Positions 54,759-64,000 of a stretch of DNA of 64,000 nt are shown here, one piece after another. The notes beneath the pieces were generated by a model, which was not told where the DNA came from, did no database searches, and worked only from the letters and a program-made list of their open reading frames with translations. Each line of letters opens with the position of its first letter. Position 1 is the first letter of the stretch. The stretch comes from Maribacter sp. (GTDB lineage Bacteria > Bacteroidota > Bacteroidia > Flavobacteriales > Flavobacteriaceae), in contig PDPR01000008.1 in NCBI GenBank assembly GCA_002749285.1, forward strand, positions 186,001-250,000. Reading direction: 5' to 3'. Both the position numbers and the translations under genes were made by a program.

Positions 54759-56855
54759 ATGCTTAGAGCCAGTCCTCCAAAAGCCCCCTTTTTAGCCAAA
54801 TGGTCATTGCATATTCTATTATGCATTGTACTAAGCCTAAATTCTTGTTCCCTATCTGGAAAAAAAACGGAAACTATCCAAATCGTTACGAATGATAGTG
54901 TTTTAAGCTGGATATCCCTTGGGAGAAATCCCGAAATACCCTTGGAACAGAAAACCGGGTTGCTTAAAAAGGCATCCATAGCTGCTGATAAAAGCACCAT
55001 TGATAGCGTACGGACAAAATATTATTCCAAACTTTCCCTGGCCTATTTGGACCTCAATGACTCCTTATTGTTCCGATCGGTAAACCGGAAAGCGATTTCA
55101 ATGGCCCAAAAAGTCAATGATACAGTTACCGAGGCCAATGCCCACTGGGACCTAGCTGAATTTTTCAAGACCAATATGGTAATGGACAGTTCTTTTTACC
55201 ATTACTCCAAGGCACAAAAACAGTTTGGATCTATCGGTGATATGCATCATTCAGGACTAATGTTCTATAATATGGCGATTATCCAGACCTTTGTCAAGGA
55301 TTATACAGGTGCGGAAATAAATGCCTTCAAGGCCATTGAGCAGTTAAAGCCACTGGACAATTACCTTAGGCTTTACCGTTGCTATAATTTACTGGGATCC
55401 ATTACAAAAGAACTGAAGGAATACAACCGGTCCCTCGAATACTTTAACCTGGCTGGGGAATACCTTTCAAAGGTAAATGATGGAAAAACAAAAAAAAAAT
55501 TTTACCCCCGCATACAGAACAACATAGGCAACGTCTATAAAGACCAAGGCAATTATACAGCCGCCAAGAAATACTACCAAAAAGCGATGTTCGGCCAAGA
55601 TAACTTACGGTTTCGGGAACCTTCCCTATACGCCCTGTACCTTAACAACCTAGCCCTTAGCCGATTCAAATTGGGGGATACCTTAAATGTCTTTAGGGAT
55701 CTGGAAACGGTTAAACAGATCCGGGAGGAACAACATGACATTGAGGGCCTATCACTGCTGGAATATACCCTTGCCGAATACTATCTATCACTAAAGGACA
55801 CAACCAATGCATTGATCAATGCCCAAAAGGCAAGGCAGCACGCAGAAAAAGGCTCGAACAACAAACGTTTACTGGCCTCCTTGAGCCTATTGGCCCGTAT
55901 CGATTCAAGGAATTACCTGAAATATACAGAAAGATACACTGCTTTGTACGATAGTCTTGTTCAACTAGAACGGCGGAAACGTAATAAATTTACACGAATA
56001 CGCTTTGAGACCGATGAATTTATCGCCGAAAATGAATCCCTGACCCGAGAGAATCGAATGTGGACAGGTTTGGCTTTGGTTATTTCATTACTTGGGATAT
56101 CCGTATACGTGATTTTACACCAGCGCTCCAAAAACCAAGCTTTACGGTTCCAACAACAACTGCAGGACAGTAACCAAAAGACATTTGACCTAATGCTGTC
56201 CCAAAAACAAGAAATCGAGGAAACAAAGAAAGCGGAGCAAAAACGGATTTCCGAAGAACTGCACGATGGGGTCCTTGGGAAAATGTTGGGGGCCAGAATG
56301 GTACTGACCGGATTGAACAAAATCAACACAGAGGAAGCAATATCGGAAAAAGCCAAGGCTATAGAGGCATTAAAGAATATTGAAGGTGAAGTACGCACTA
56401 TTTCACATGAATTGAGTTATGCTGCCTATCACAATGCAAACAACTTCATTAATTCCATTCAGGAATTATTGGAGGACACATGTCCTTCGAACCATCTTGA
56501 CCATTCTTTCCAATATGATGAAACATTGGATTGGGACACCATACAGGGGGACATCAAGATCAATCTATACCGTATGATTCAAGAGATATTGCAAAATGCT
56601 GTCAAACACGCAAATTGCAAGAATATTTTGGTTAGTTTTGTACGTACAGATGAAAAAATTGTTGTGACCGTGACCGATGACGGAAAAGGGTTTGTGCCAA
56701 GATCGAGGAAAACCAAAAATGGCATAGGTATGCGAAACATCACGTCAAGGATAGGTAAGCTCAACGGGACTTGGGATATTGATAGTGTTATAGACAAAGG
56801 AACAACGATAAGCTTGAATATACCACTCGAAAATAAAATCAACACAACGTACTAG
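54759..56855 (+). CDS. TPR-containing sensor histidine kinase, HisKA_3 type
   Basis: 698 residues. An N-terminal signal with a lipobox-like end (LCIVLSLNSCSLSGKK) leads to a long TPR region (about 70-400; SGLMFYNMAIIQTFVKDYTG, YPRIQNNIGNVYKDQGNYTA), then one membrane helix at about 434-455 (WTGLALVISLLGISVYVILH). The cytosolic kinase has His502 in RISEELHDGVLGKMLGARMV and a compact ATPase domain (VTVTDDGKGFVP, GIGMRNITSRIGKLNGTWDI). The TPR part should face the periplasm and could bind a peptide or protein. The partner regulator gene follows after 27 bases. Confidence 0.9.
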   Translation: MLRASPPKAPFLAKWSLHILLCIVLSLNSCSLSGKKTETIQIVTNDSVLSWISLGRNPEIPLEQKTGLLKKASIAADKSTIDSVRTKYYSKLSLAYLDLNDSLLFRSVNRKAISMAQKVNDTVTEANAHWDLAEFFKTNMVMDSSFYHYSKAQKQFGSIGDMHHSGLMFYNMAIIQTFVKDYTGAEINAFKAIEQLKPLDNYLRLYRCYNLLGSITKELKEYNRSLEYFNLAGEYLSKVNDGKTKKKFYPRIQNNIGNVYKDQGNYTAAKKYYQKAMFGQDNLRFREPSLYALYLNNLALSRFKLGDTLNVFRDLETVKQIREEQHDIEGLSLLEYTLAEYYLSLKDTTNALINAQKARQHAEKGSNNKRLLASLSLLARIDSRNYLKYTERYTALYDSLVQLERRKRNKFTRIRFETDEFIAENESLTRENRMWTGLALVISLLGISVYVILHQRSKNQALRFQQQLQDSNQKTFDLMLSQKQEIEETKKAEQKRISEELHDGVLGKMLGARMVLTGLNKINTEEAISEKAKAIEALKNIEGEVRTISHELSYAAYHNANNFINSIQELLEDTCPSNHLDHSFQYDETLDWDTIQGDIKINLYRMIQEILQNAVKHANCKNILVSFVRTDEKIVVTVTDDGKGFVPRSRKTKNGIGMRNITSRIGKLNGTWDIDSVIDKGTTISLNIPLENKINTTY

Positions 56856-56882
56856 AGGAGATAGTACGTAATAGGCGGAAAA

Positions 56883-57554
56883 ATGAAATTTGTACGGATT
56901 TTATCGGTAGATGACCACACCATGACAGCCATGGGTTATAAATACATTTTGGAAGGTACGGAGTTTGATGGTTTTCAGGTTAGGGTAGATACCGTCAATA
57001 CTTTTGAGGGAGCTATGGAAAAAATCGATTTTTCCAAACGTTCGATACCTTATGATATCATTTTATTGGACATATCCCTTTCCCCTACGCATTCCAACGA
57101 TAGAAGAAGCGGTGAGGATCTAGGTATCTATGCAAGAAAAGAAGTTCCTGCCTCGAAAATCGTCTACATGTCATCATTTAGTGACAGTTACCGTATCAAC
57201 AGTATATTCAAGGCAGTAGACCCCGATGGCTATATGGTAAAATCGGAAATAGATGGGAAATCCCTTTGCGCAATGGTAATGACTGTATTGGAGAGGCCTC
57301 CCTACTACACTGCAAGTGCCCTATCTGCGATTCGAAGGAAAATGGCCAATGATATTGACCAGGTAGACGATACCGACAAAAAAATCCTTCACTATATTTC
57401 CATAGGAACCCGTACCAAGGATATTGCCCACTTAATATCGATTGCACCTACAACAGTGGAATCCAGGAAAAGACAATTAAAGCAACTTTTCGGTACTGAA
57501 CAAGGTAATGATTTTGAACTTATAGAAGAGGCCAGGAAACGCGGGTTCATATAA
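56883..57554 (+). CDS. LuxR/NarL-type response regulator
   Basis: 223 residues. The receiver has the acidic pocket LSVDDHTMTA and the phospho-acceptor Asp63 in IILLDISLSPTHSNDRRSG; a Lys follows in YMVKSEIDGKSL. The C-terminal helix-turn-helix reads ILHYISIGTRTKDIAHLISI and APTTVESRKRQLKQLF. It is the clear partner of the TPR kinase upstream. Probable targets are genes of this locus. Confidence 0.9.
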   Translation: MKFVRILSVDDHTMTAMGYKYILEGTEFDGFQVRVDTVNTFEGAMEKIDFSKRSIPYDIILLDISLSPTHSNDRRSGEDLGIYARKEVPASKIVYMSSFSDSYRINSIFKAVDPDGYMVKSEIDGKSLCAMVMTVLERPPYYTASALSAIRRKMANDIDQVDDTDKKILHYISIGTRTKDIAHLISIAPTTVESRKRQLKQLFGTEQGNDFELIEEARKRGFI

Positions 57555-57626
57555 TTCCTGTTTTTTTACATTTTATTTTATTTTTAAATAATTGATTTTA
57601 AGATGTTTATAGACTTTGTTATACCT

Positions 57627-57665
57627 GACAAAGGATAACCTCATATTTCATAAGGTTATCCTAAG
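57627..57665 (+). promoter_or_regulatory. Hairpin element S2 behind the response-regulator gene
   Basis: GACAAAGGATAACCTCATAT and TTCATAAGGTTATCCTAAG. GGATAACCT pairs with AGGTTATCC (9 bp). No T tract follows, so it is not a standard terminator. It resembles S1 over about 35 bases and lies 62 bases before the next gene. Confidence 0.5.
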
Positions 57666-57726
57666 CCCTGTTTTGCCTACATACCATTAAATTTGGGGTT
57701 AGTTACAATCCAAATAGTATTAAATA

Positions 57727-58365
57727 ATGGCTACGCAACCTGACAATTCCAGAAACAATCTTCCTTCAAGACAAACAAAGGATGTTCACATTAAGGGACT
57801 TTCTACGTTCACCAATAATCTTGAAAAATTTTTTTTCTCCCAAATATCAATACGTAATATCCCTACAAATGATAATCAGATCAGTTTGGTCATCGATTTG
57901 AATTGCGATCTGAATTTGGTCGATATGGTCACACATTACTATAAAGGTACATGGGGAACATTCAACCAATACAAATATTCACTTGCAAATGAATTGGCAT
58001 TATTGGAACAGTACAACAACATTCCCTTTGACGTTGAGGAGCTTTCCATCAACCTAAAGGATACAAGTATAATCATAAACAGAATATACGGAAAAAGTAT
58101 ACCAGACCATTTGGACTGTATTATAAACAATCTGGGGAAACACTACCTGCAAATAACCAAGGGAGATGTTGAGATTCCCTATGAAATCTTCGTAGCTGTC
58201 TTTGAAGACGACATCCTAACGCCGGATGTAACAAAAAAGACCCATAACTATTCCAGCTATTGGGTCTTATATTTTGAATCATACCAGGATGCTATCATTT
58301 ATGACCTTAAGAATACCTCGTTAATCTATGAGGATTTGGATTTACATATGCTAAACGACGAATAA
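57727..58365 (+). CDS. Hypothetical protein of the accessory cassette
   Basis: 212 residues, no signal peptide or membrane segment, AT-rich. Predicted mixed alpha/beta, with hydrophobic strands such as NQISLVIDLNCDLNLVDMV and IPYEIFVAVFEDDILTPD. No family recognised. It follows element S2 and precedes the convergent glyA by 9 bases. Its place makes it a candidate target of the two regulators, which is inference. Confidence 0.7.
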   Translation: MATQPDNSRNNLPSRQTKDVHIKGLSTFTNNLEKFFFSQISIRNIPTNDNQISLVIDLNCDLNLVDMVTHYYKGTWGTFNQYKYSLANELALLEQYNNIPFDVEELSINLKDTSIIINRIYGKSIPDHLDCIINNLGKHYLQITKGDVEIPYEIFVAVFEDDILTPDVTKKTHNYSSYWVLYFESYQDAIIYDLKNTSLIYEDLDLHMLNDE

Positions 58366-58374
58366 GCTTTTCAA

Positions 58375-59649
58375 TCAAGCGTTGAATAAAGCCCTATCCT
58401 GCATTAAAGTATTCACTTCTTTCCTAACCTGGGTTATTGTATCCTCATTGTCCATATTCGTAAGTACGCGATCTACGAGACCGACAATGATCGACATCTC
58501 ATCCTCTTTTAACCCACGTGTAGTGATTGCCGCGGTGCCAAATCGAATTCCAGAAGTTACAAATGGCGACTTGTCATCAAAAGGAACCATATTTTTATTT
58601 GCCGTGATATCGGCCTTTACCAGTATTTTTTCCGCATCCTTACCTGTAATGCCCTTATTGCGCAAATCAATCAACATCATATGGTTGTCCGTTCCCCCCG
58701 ATATAATATTGTATCCTTTGTCAACAAGTGCCGAAGCCATGGCTGCCGCATTCTTCTTAACCTGTAGCATGTAATTCAAGTATCCATCGGTCAATGCTTC
58801 CCCAAAAGCGATACCCTTTGCCGCAATAATATGTTCCAACGGCCCACCTTGGTTTCCGGGGAAAACGGCCAAGTCGAGCAATGCGGACATTTTTCTCAAG
58901 TTCCCGTTCTTCAAACGAATTCCAAAAGGGTTTTCGAAATCCTGTCCCATCAAAATCAATCCACCTCTTGGGCCACGTAAGGTTTTATGTGTAGTGGTAG
59001 TGACCACATGGCAATGTGGAATCGGGTCATTAAGTATACCTTTTGCTATTAAACCTGCCGGATGGGCTATATCTGCCATAAGAATGGCATCGACACTATC
59101 CGCAATTTCACGAAAACGCTTAAAGTCCATATCACGTGAATAGGCAGAGGCTCCAGCTATAATCAAATTAGGTTTTTCCTTTAGGGCGATTTCCTGGATT
59201 ACATCATAGTCAAGTACACCTGTATCGGCATCTACCCCATAAAATACAGGATTGTACAACCTTCCTGAGAAATTTACGGGTGAACCATGGGTTAAATGTC
59301 CTCCGTGTGAAAGATCGAACCCCAGGATCTTGTCTCCAGGTTTTAAAAATGCGTGGAAAACCGCGGCATTCGCTTGTGACCCTGAATGTGGCTGTACATT
59401 GGCATAGGTTGCCCCGAATAACTCCTTTGCCCTATCAATAGCGACCTGCTCAACTTGATCGACCACTTCACACCCTCCGTAATACCGTTTTCCGGGATAG
59501 CCTTCGGCATATTTATTGGTCAATACCGAACCGGCGGCCTCCATTACCTGGGGACTGGTAAAGTTCTCTGAGGCTATAAGCTCGATCCCTTTCAATTGTC
59601 TTTGTTTCTCGTCCTCTATTAAATCAAAAATGAGATGGTCACGTTGCAT
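58375..59649 (-). CDS. glyA: Serine hydroxymethyltransferase
   Basis: Interconverts serine and glycine with tetrahydrofolate. 424 residues. [20 protein letters not shown] starts the fold, and the PLP Lys is in [18 protein letters not shown] near residue 222. [19 protein letters not shown] and [19 protein letters not shown] are further signatures. Single-gene unit convergent with the cassette. Confidence 0.97.
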   Translation of the reverse strand: MQRDHLIFDLIEDEKQRQLKGIELIASENFTSPQVMEAAGSVLTNKYAEGYPGKRYYGGCEVVDQVEQVAIDRAKELFGATYANVQPHSGSQANAAVFHAFLKPGDKILGFDLSHGGHLTHGSPVNFSGRLYNPVFYGVDADTGVLDYDVIQEIALKEKPNLIIAGASAYSRDMDFKRFREIADSVDAILMADIAHPAGLIAKGILNDPIPHCHVVTTTTHKTLRGPRGGLILMGQDFENPFGIRLKNGNLRKMSALLDLAVFPGNQGGPLEHIIAAKGIAFGEALTDGYLNYMLQVKKNAAAMASALVDKGYNIISGGTDNHMMLIDLRNKGITGKDAEKILVKADITANKNMVPFDDKSPFVTSGIRFGTAAITTRGLKEDEMSIIVGLVDRVLTNMDNEDTITQVRKEVNTLMQDRALFNA

Positions 59650-59885
59650 ATTTTCTTTTATCTTGAATGAGCCATAAAAATACGAATTGCCCGTTGGTTA
59701 TTGATCGAAAATAACATATTTGATCTGGAATTTATCAAATACAAATTAACAATTTGGGATACGGGTATACTTGGCCACGATCCTAAATATGTCCATGGAT
59801 CCCTTTTCTGGACAAACCCCTTGCCCTTGTGGGTACAAACGTGGCAATCGGCAGAGGATTCCCTGTATATTCTTGGCTTTTCCGT

Positions 59886-60281
59886 TTAATTGCCCAAGAA
59901 AACCTTTTGGATGTTTTCCGGAATGCGAATCGGTTTCAAGGTAATTGCATTGAGCAGGCACCATTCAGTAAAGGAACGGACCAAAATCCCATTCGTTTTC
60001 CCATTGTACATTTCTACGCAACGTACCGATATAGCCCCTTTTGTGCTCTTAACAAACGTTTTTGCCAAAATCACATCACCTAGGGATGCAGAACTTAAAT
60101 AATCGATATTATGGTTCTTGACAACCCAAAGAATACCTACCTGCATCTCTTTTGGGGCGGTTGATTGCCAATGTTCTTTTGATATATCCTGGATCCATTG
60201 TACGTAACGCACATTGTTTACGTGGTTCAGGTCGTCCAAATCCGCTTTGGAGACTATTATCCTCTTTTCGTAGGGCTCCAT
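59886..60281 (-). CDS. Acyl-CoA/acyl-ACP thioesterase, hot-dog fold
   Basis: 131 residues. KADLDDLNHVNNVRYVQWIQ is the active-site block of the 4HBT/acyl-ACP thioesterase family, with Asp/His in LNHVNN. A second small thioesterase of this kind is at 15888. The substrate is unknown. It overlaps the upstream cyclotransferase gene by one base. The 236-base gap towards glyA (59650-59885) holds no recognisable gene. Confidence 0.88.
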   Translation of the reverse strand: MEPYEKRIIVSKADLDDLNHVNNVRYVQWIQDISKEHWQSTAPKEMQVGILWVVKNHNIDYLSSASLGDVILAKTFVKSTKGAISVRCVEMYNGKTNGILVRSFTEWCLLNAITLKPIRIPENIQKVFLGN

Positions 60282-61330
60282 TATTTTTTGACGATTTTCA
60301 CCTCGAACATCTTATCCCAGTTTTTCCCTGTCACAAAAAAGGTCTTACGCTCTGGGTTATAAGCCACCCCGTTAAAAACATCCAACTCTTGGTGTTGGGT
60401 TACCTTTTCCTTCAAACCTACAAAATTTACGACCCCCTCGATAGCCCCGCTTTGTGCATCGATGATCATCATGCTAGGTTTTTGGTAGACATTGGCATAT
60501 ATTTTCCCATCCAGGTACTCCAACTCATTGGCCATGTTGAAAACCGATTTGTTGGTCACTGTTTCGATATGCCCCTCTTCGGCTAAGGTATCGGGGTTTA
60601 AAAACCATATTTTTTCGGTACCATCACTTTTGAATATTTTATTTCCGTTATGGCAAAGCCCCCAGCCTTCCTTGCTCTTGCCATATTGAAAAGTATCTAT
60701 CTTCTCGAATTTATCCAAATCATACACGAATCCAATCCCGCTTTGCCAAGTAAGTTGGTATATTTTATGATCCATGATGGTAATCCCTTCCCCAAACTGG
60801 GAATCTTCGAGATGTATTTGCCTTAGGATCTTCCCGGTTTTAAAATCGACCTTCCGCAAAGAGGATTTCCCTTTTTTCCCAGTACTTTCATAAAGTACCC
60901 CATCGTGGAATTCCAAACCTTGGGTATATGCTTCTATATCATGCGGGAATTCATTGATGATTTCATAGGTATATAAGGCAGGTGGGGTAGGGGCCAATAT
61001 TTTTATTTTCTTGGAAACCTCTATACTGGTTTCGTCATAATACACAATAGCCTTAAGGGTCTTGACCCCCAAGGTCACAAGGTCGAACGTGATTTTGCCT
61101 TCTTTGGCCTCAAGTTCCTTGCCATCAATGGTGTAAGTTACCTTATTGATCGATTTCTCCTTTTTGTTCTTAATACCGATACCTACTGTTTGATGTTGTT
61201 TGAAATCGGCCTTATTACCCTCTAGTTGGATCTCGAATAAAGAAGTTGCCTTGGTGTTGCCGCTACCACAGGACATGGACAAAAGCAAGGGAAGGGCAAA
61301 AAATGTAAGTTTAAAAAGGTTCATGGACAT
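60281..61330 (-). CDS. Glutaminyl-peptide cyclotransferase (glutamine cyclotransferase), lipoprotein
   Basis: 349 residues. The signal peptide ends in a lipobox (ALPLLLSMSCGSG, Cys about residue 21). After an Ig-like segment (about 30-115) the beta-propeller cyclase begins at YTQGLEFHDGVLYESTGKKG, with QIHLEDSQFGEGITIMDHKI, YQLTWQSGIGFVYDLDKF and LNGVAYNPERKTFFVTGKNW-like blocks. It forms N-terminal pyroglutamate on exported peptides. Start at 61330 or 61324. Confidence 0.9.
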   Translation of the reverse strand: MSMNLFKLTFFALPLLLSMSCGSGNTKATSLFEIQLEGNKADFKQHQTVGIGIKNKKEKSINKVTYTIDGKELEAKEGKITFDLVTLGVKTLKAIVYYDETSIEVSKKIKILAPTPPALYTYEIINEFPHDIEAYTQGLEFHDGVLYESTGKKGKSSLRKVDFKTGKILRQIHLEDSQFGEGITIMDHKIYQLTWQSGIGFVYDLDKFEKIDTFQYGKSKEGWGLCHNGNKIFKSDGTEKIWFLNPDTLAEEGHIETVTNKSVFNMANELEYLDGKIYANVYQKPSMMIIDAQSGAIEGVVNFVGLKEKVTQHQELDVFNGVAYNPERKTFFVTGKNWDKMFEVKIVKK

Positions 61331-61442
61331 GTTTATTATTTGACGGTTTAGATACCCCCTATTGTATTACCCTCTTATAGAAACACTTAGGAACATCAAT
61401 AAAAAAGGCAAGTTAATCTATAAAAATTAGAATATAAAACGA

Positions 61443-61472
61443 TTGAAAAAGTTTTAAAAGATTGTATATTTG
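61443..61472 (+). promoter_or_regulatory. SRP RNA promoter
   Basis: TTG (61443-61445), exactly 19 bases, then TATATTTG (61465-61472), a perfect Bacteroidota promoter. The RNA starts about 5 bases downstream. Confidence 0.88.
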
Positions 61473-61476
61473 CGTT

Positions 61477-61579
61477 CGGCAAGTCCTACACGACCAGCTC
61501 CTGTAAAATCCCCCAGGGTGGGAACGCAGCAAGGGTATATGGTTGTAGCGGTGCGATGTAGGTAGCTTGCCGTTTTTTT
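61477..61579 (+). ncRNA. ffs: Signal recognition particle RNA (4.5S, small bacterial type)
   Basis: About 95 bases forming one long hairpin. CGGCAAG (61477-61483) pairs with CTTGCCG (61566-61572), followed by seven T as terminator. The internal part CCCAGGGTGGGAACGCAGCA carries the conserved loop of domain IV that binds Ffh. It guides membrane-protein ribosomes to the translocon. The perfect upstream promoter supports it. Confidence 0.93.
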
Positions 61580-61701
61580 ATATCTTCATTTTCCATAAAA
61601 AATGTGTATTTGATTTCCTGGACCATATTGCCATTGTACTTTAGGGTTCTTTGCAAATCACTTTTCATAAGACCTTTTTTAAATTTTAATTTATAGCTAT
61701 C

Positions 61702-62511
61702 ATGGAACAAAAAACAGTTCTTATAACAGGAGGTTCTTCCGGGATAGGAAAATCCATCGGCAATTTTTTGAAATCAAAAGGATTTAAGGTCTACGGAACA
61801 ACAAGGGATTGCAGCAGATACCCCGGTTTCAGTGATTTTGACCTCTTGGAGTTGGATGTTAGGGATACAGGTACGATCGACAAGGCTGTTTCCCAACTTA
61901 TAGATAAAGAAGGCCGGCTGGATGTGTTGATCAACAACGCTGGCGTGGGAATAACAGGGCCGATCGAGGAAACCCCACACGAGGAGATCCTCAAGGCTTT
62001 TGGGACAAATTTTCATGGGCCGTTACATATGATAAAGGCCGTTTTGCCCCAAATGCGGAAACAAGGCAACGGGCTCATTATCAATATAACCTCTATTGCC
62101 GGGTACATGGGTTTGCCCTATCGAGGTATCTATTCGGCTACCAAAGGCGCTTTGGAAGTCACAACAGAGGCCCTTCGAATGGAAATAAGGGATTTTGGAA
62201 TACAGATGACCAATCTGGCCCCTGGTGATTTTGCCACGAACATAGCGAGCGGAAGATACCATGCCCCTGTCTTAAAAGGCTCCCCATATGAAAATGCGTA
62301 CGGGAAAACCCTACAACTGATCAATGATGATGTATCTTCCGGCAATAATCCCATTCAGGTTGCGGAAAAAGTATATCGCATTATAAATACAAAAAATCCA
62401 AAAGTACATTATAAAGTGGGCTCATTTATGCAAAGGTTCTCTATATTCCTAAAACGGACTTTACCAGATAAAGCCTATGAGAAGATGCTATTAAACCATT
62501 ATAAGTTGTAA
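61702..62511 (+). CDS. Short-chain dehydrogenase/reductase
   Basis: 269 residues, classical SDR. NAD(P) loop [28 protein letters not shown], active-site Ser in [11 protein letters not shown] and YSATKGALE (YxxxK). The substrate is unknown. The transaldolase gene follows closely. Confidence 0.92.
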   Translation: MEQKTVLITGGSSGIGKSIGNFLKSKGFKVYGTTRDCSRYPGFSDFDLLELDVRDTGTIDKAVSQLIDKEGRLDVLINNAGVGITGPIEETPHEEILKAFGTNFHGPLHMIKAVLPQMRKQGNGLIINITSIAGYMGLPYRGIYSATKGALEVTTEALRMEIRDFGIQMTNLAPGDFATNIASGRYHAPVLKGSPYENAYGKTLQLINDDVSSGNNPIQVAEKVYRIINTKNPKVHYKVGSFMQRFSIFLKRTLPDKAYEKMLLNHYKL

Positions 62512-62555
62512 TTTTGGCACATTCATTATCTAGAAAAACAATTAAAAACAATTTC

Positions 62556-63209
62556 ATGGATTTTTTCATTGACACAGCCAATTTAGATCAAATTAGGGAA
62601 GCTCAGGAACTCGGGGTTTTAGACGGGGTAACCACCAACCCATCATTAATGGCCAAGGAGGGCATCACCGGCCGTAACAATATTTTAAAGCACTACGTTG
62701 ACATCTGTAACATTGTGGATGGTGATGTTTCTGCCGAAGTAATCGCTACTGAATTTGATGCTATGGTCAAAGAAGGTGAGGAGTTGGCCGAACTGCACGA
62801 ACAGATCGTGGTAAAAGTACCCATGATCAAGGATGGCATAAAAGCTTTGAAGTATTTTTCGGATAACGGTATCCGGACCAACTGTACTTTGGTGTTTTCC
62901 GTTGGTCAGGCACTGTTGGCAGCAAAAGCAGGTGCCACATATGTATCCCCCTTTATAGGTAGACTGGATGATATTTCAACGGATGGGCTAAACCTGATAG
63001 CCGAGATTCGCCATATATACGACAACTATGCTTTTGAGACTAAAATACTTGCGGCATCGGTAAGACATACCATGCATATTATTGATTGTGCCAAGATCGG
63101 TGCAGATGTAATGACCGGCCCACTTTCCTCAATCGAGGGCCTCTTAAAACACCCTTTGACAGACAGTGGATTGGAGAAGTTCTTGGCAGATTATAAAAAA
63201 GGGAACTGA
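62556..63209 (+). CDS. Transaldolase / fructose-6-phosphate aldolase family enzyme
   Basis: About 217 residues, the size of the short TalC/FSA type. [20 protein letters not shown] is the family N-terminus, so the ATG at 62556 is chosen over a TTG at 62514. [11 protein letters not shown] follows, the Schiff-base Lys is in [10 protein letters not shown], and further marks are [20 protein letters not shown] and [10 protein letters not shown]. It is usually called transaldolase; aldolase activity on fructose-6-phosphate is the alternative. Confidence 0.93.
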   Translation: MDFFIDTANLDQIREAQELGVLDGVTTNPSLMAKEGITGRNNILKHYVDICNIVDGDVSAEVIATEFDAMVKEGEELAELHEQIVVKVPMIKDGIKALKYFSDNGIRTNCTLVFSVGQALLAAKAGATYVSPFIGRLDDISTDGLNLIAEIRHIYDNYAFETKILAASVRHTMHIIDCAKIGADVMTGPLSSIEGLLKHPLTDSGLEKFLADYKKGN

Positions 63210-63252
63210 AAGTTGTAGTAGTATCCAACTTTTTCGAAAATAGGAATAGACC

Positions 63253-63284
63253 CGAAAACCATATTGGTTTTTGGGTTTTCTATT
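63253..63284. terminator. Terminator between convergent genes
   Basis: ACCCGAAAACC and GGTTTTTGGGT form an imperfect stem followed by TTTTCTATTT on the plus strand. Confidence 0.6.
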
Positions 63285-64000
63285 TAAAAGAACGATAGAT
63301 GTCCCCAAAGGCATCAACGATTATCCCATTATCGGTGATGACACATTTGTTCATCGGATAAATGATCAAGGTTTTTGTTAGTTTCTCAAAATTGTCCGAA
63401 CGGTATTGGTTCTTGGAATTGAGACCCTTTGCCTTGACCAAGGACCTCCATTCATCCGGATTTGTTTTCACATTTATACCTATAAAATCATAATTGGGTT
63501 CTTGTTGGCTTAAATACCTGATGCGTTTGGAAATATCATCCAAGTGCTTTTTGTTCAATGCGGACCAAAAATAGAAAACAGTTTTCCCGTCCTTGGCTAT
63601 ATTGGTCAAGGAAATCGGTTCACCTTCAAAATTGGTCAAATTTATATTCGGGATTCTTCTATGGGGTTGAATGTTCCTGATTCCCGCATATAGGTCATTA
63701 ACCTCGCCAATATGCCTATTATCACTGGATAATGCACGAAAAACCTCCATGAATATTTTGTTGTTCTCTTCTGTATCGTGTGCCTTCAACAGGTAATCAA
63801 CGGCCACATTCCTAAAAAGGTTGTCCTTTAACTCCTTCCCAACAACCAAACTATCTATAAGTTTTAATTTATGTTTGTTAAAGTGAAGCTGGTTTTTGGC
63901 CATCTTATCCTTAATATCACAGCCATGGGTACAGGACATATAGGACAAATTAGCAAAATGGTTCACCATAAACTCATAGTAGGGCCTTAGGTATGTAAAG
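63280..64000 (-). CDS. Thioredoxin-like (TlpA-type) protein, 5' part cut by window edge
   Basis: The frame is open to the window edge, so the ATG at 63969 is internal and the N-terminus is missing. About 240 residues remain. The C-terminal ~130 form a thioredoxin-like fold: IPNINLTNFEGEPISLTNIA, KTVFYFWSALNKKHLDDISK and YDFIGINVKTNPDEWRSLV. The CxxC is replaced by SALN, so it is probably not a disulfide reductase. The Cys pair SCTHGC occurs in the preceding domain. Confidence 0.78.
   Translation of the reverse strand, partial: FTYLRPYYEFMVNHFANLSYMSCTHGCDIKDKMAKNQLHFNKHKLKLIDSLVVGKELKDNLFRNVAVDYLLKAHDTEENNKIFMEVFRALSSDNRHIGEVNDLYAGIRNIQPHRRIPNINLTNFEGEPISLTNIAKDGKTVFYFWSALNKKHLDDISKRIRYLSQQEPNYDFIGINVKTNPDEWRSLVKAKGLNSKNQYRSDNFEKLTKTLIIYPMNKCVITDNGIIVDAFGDIYRSFK

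Noticed and set aside
59746..59964. 72-residue minus-strand frame between glyA and the thioesterase gene
   Set aside because: It overlaps the thioesterase end in another frame and shows no family pattern.
61486..61710. 74-residue minus-strand frame
   Set aside because: It runs through the SRP RNA gene, whose structure, promoter and terminator are all convincing.

Overview
The window is ordinary chromosomal DNA of a marine-type member of the Flavobacteriaceae (Bacteroidota). Evidence for this: the 111-residue Bacteroidota-style RNA polymerase omega, the ~480-residue GapA with an N-terminal extension, a PorP/SprF-type type IX secretion protein and a DUF4835/PorD-like protein, a YtxJ-type bacillithiol-system protein, the lineage gene order dapA-bamD-rpoZ-coaBC-(DUF4835)-recN, and Bacteroidota promoters (TTG-N19-TANNTTTG) that fit exactly in front of the SRP RNA and rplS. 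The genus cannot be fixed by eye. No tRNA, rRNA, CRISPR array, prophage or intact insertion sequence was seen.

Layout. 1-6.6 kb: end of purB, a HEAT-like hypothetical, a sirtuin, trmH, a frameshifted small membrane gene, rplS, trmD, an acetyltransferase and a coiled-coil membrane protein. 6.7-13 kb: gapA, a DegP-type protease, then dapF, an acetyltransferase, mltG and a lysozyme-like exported protein. 13-19.9 kb (minus strand): dnaA with a tyrosine phosphatase and a RsmI-like methylase; ribD with a HAD phosphatase, an EamA permease and a YigZ protein, preceded by a decayed LEA14-type gene. 19.9-25.7 kb: acetyltransferase-prmC-LOG-ligA, then a 5'-nucleotidase split over two genes. 25.7-38.3 kb: a long plus-strand block with dapA, bamD, rpoZ, coaBC, PorD-like, recN, fabI, a glycosyltransferase, a YbbR protein, coaE and an RprX/RprY-like two-component system. 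38.4-46.7 kb (mostly minus): miaA, an ion channel, an exonuclease/GIY-YIG fusion, yggS, DUF1015, a hydroxyacyl-CoA dehydrogenase, a Gfo/Idh oxidoreductase, then pcm and smpB. 46.9-53.1 kb: a histidine-phosphatase lipoprotein, PorP-SPOR, a TetR regulator, clpB and ytxJ. 53.4-58.4 kb: an accessory cassette (see below). 58.4-64 kb: glyA, a thioesterase, a glutamine cyclotransferase, the SRP RNA, an SDR enzyme, a transaldolase-family enzyme and the end of a thioredoxin-like gene.

The most unusual locus is 53.4-58.4 kb. A short exported protein made of three nearly identical 16-residue units (CDDCAHDTERRESVAY) lies between a LytTR DNA-binding protein whose receiver has lost the phospho-accepting Asp and a TPR histidine kinase with its LuxR-type response regulator. 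An unknown protein follows. Related hairpins with an ATAAGGTT core sit in three intergenic gaps of this locus. It looks like a peptide-based sensing cassette. That reading is inference from layout and sequence.

A second regulatory link is suggested by TTTAAC-type direct repeats at 11-bp pitch, found both upstream of the DegP-type protease gene and upstream of the RprX/RprY-like pair.
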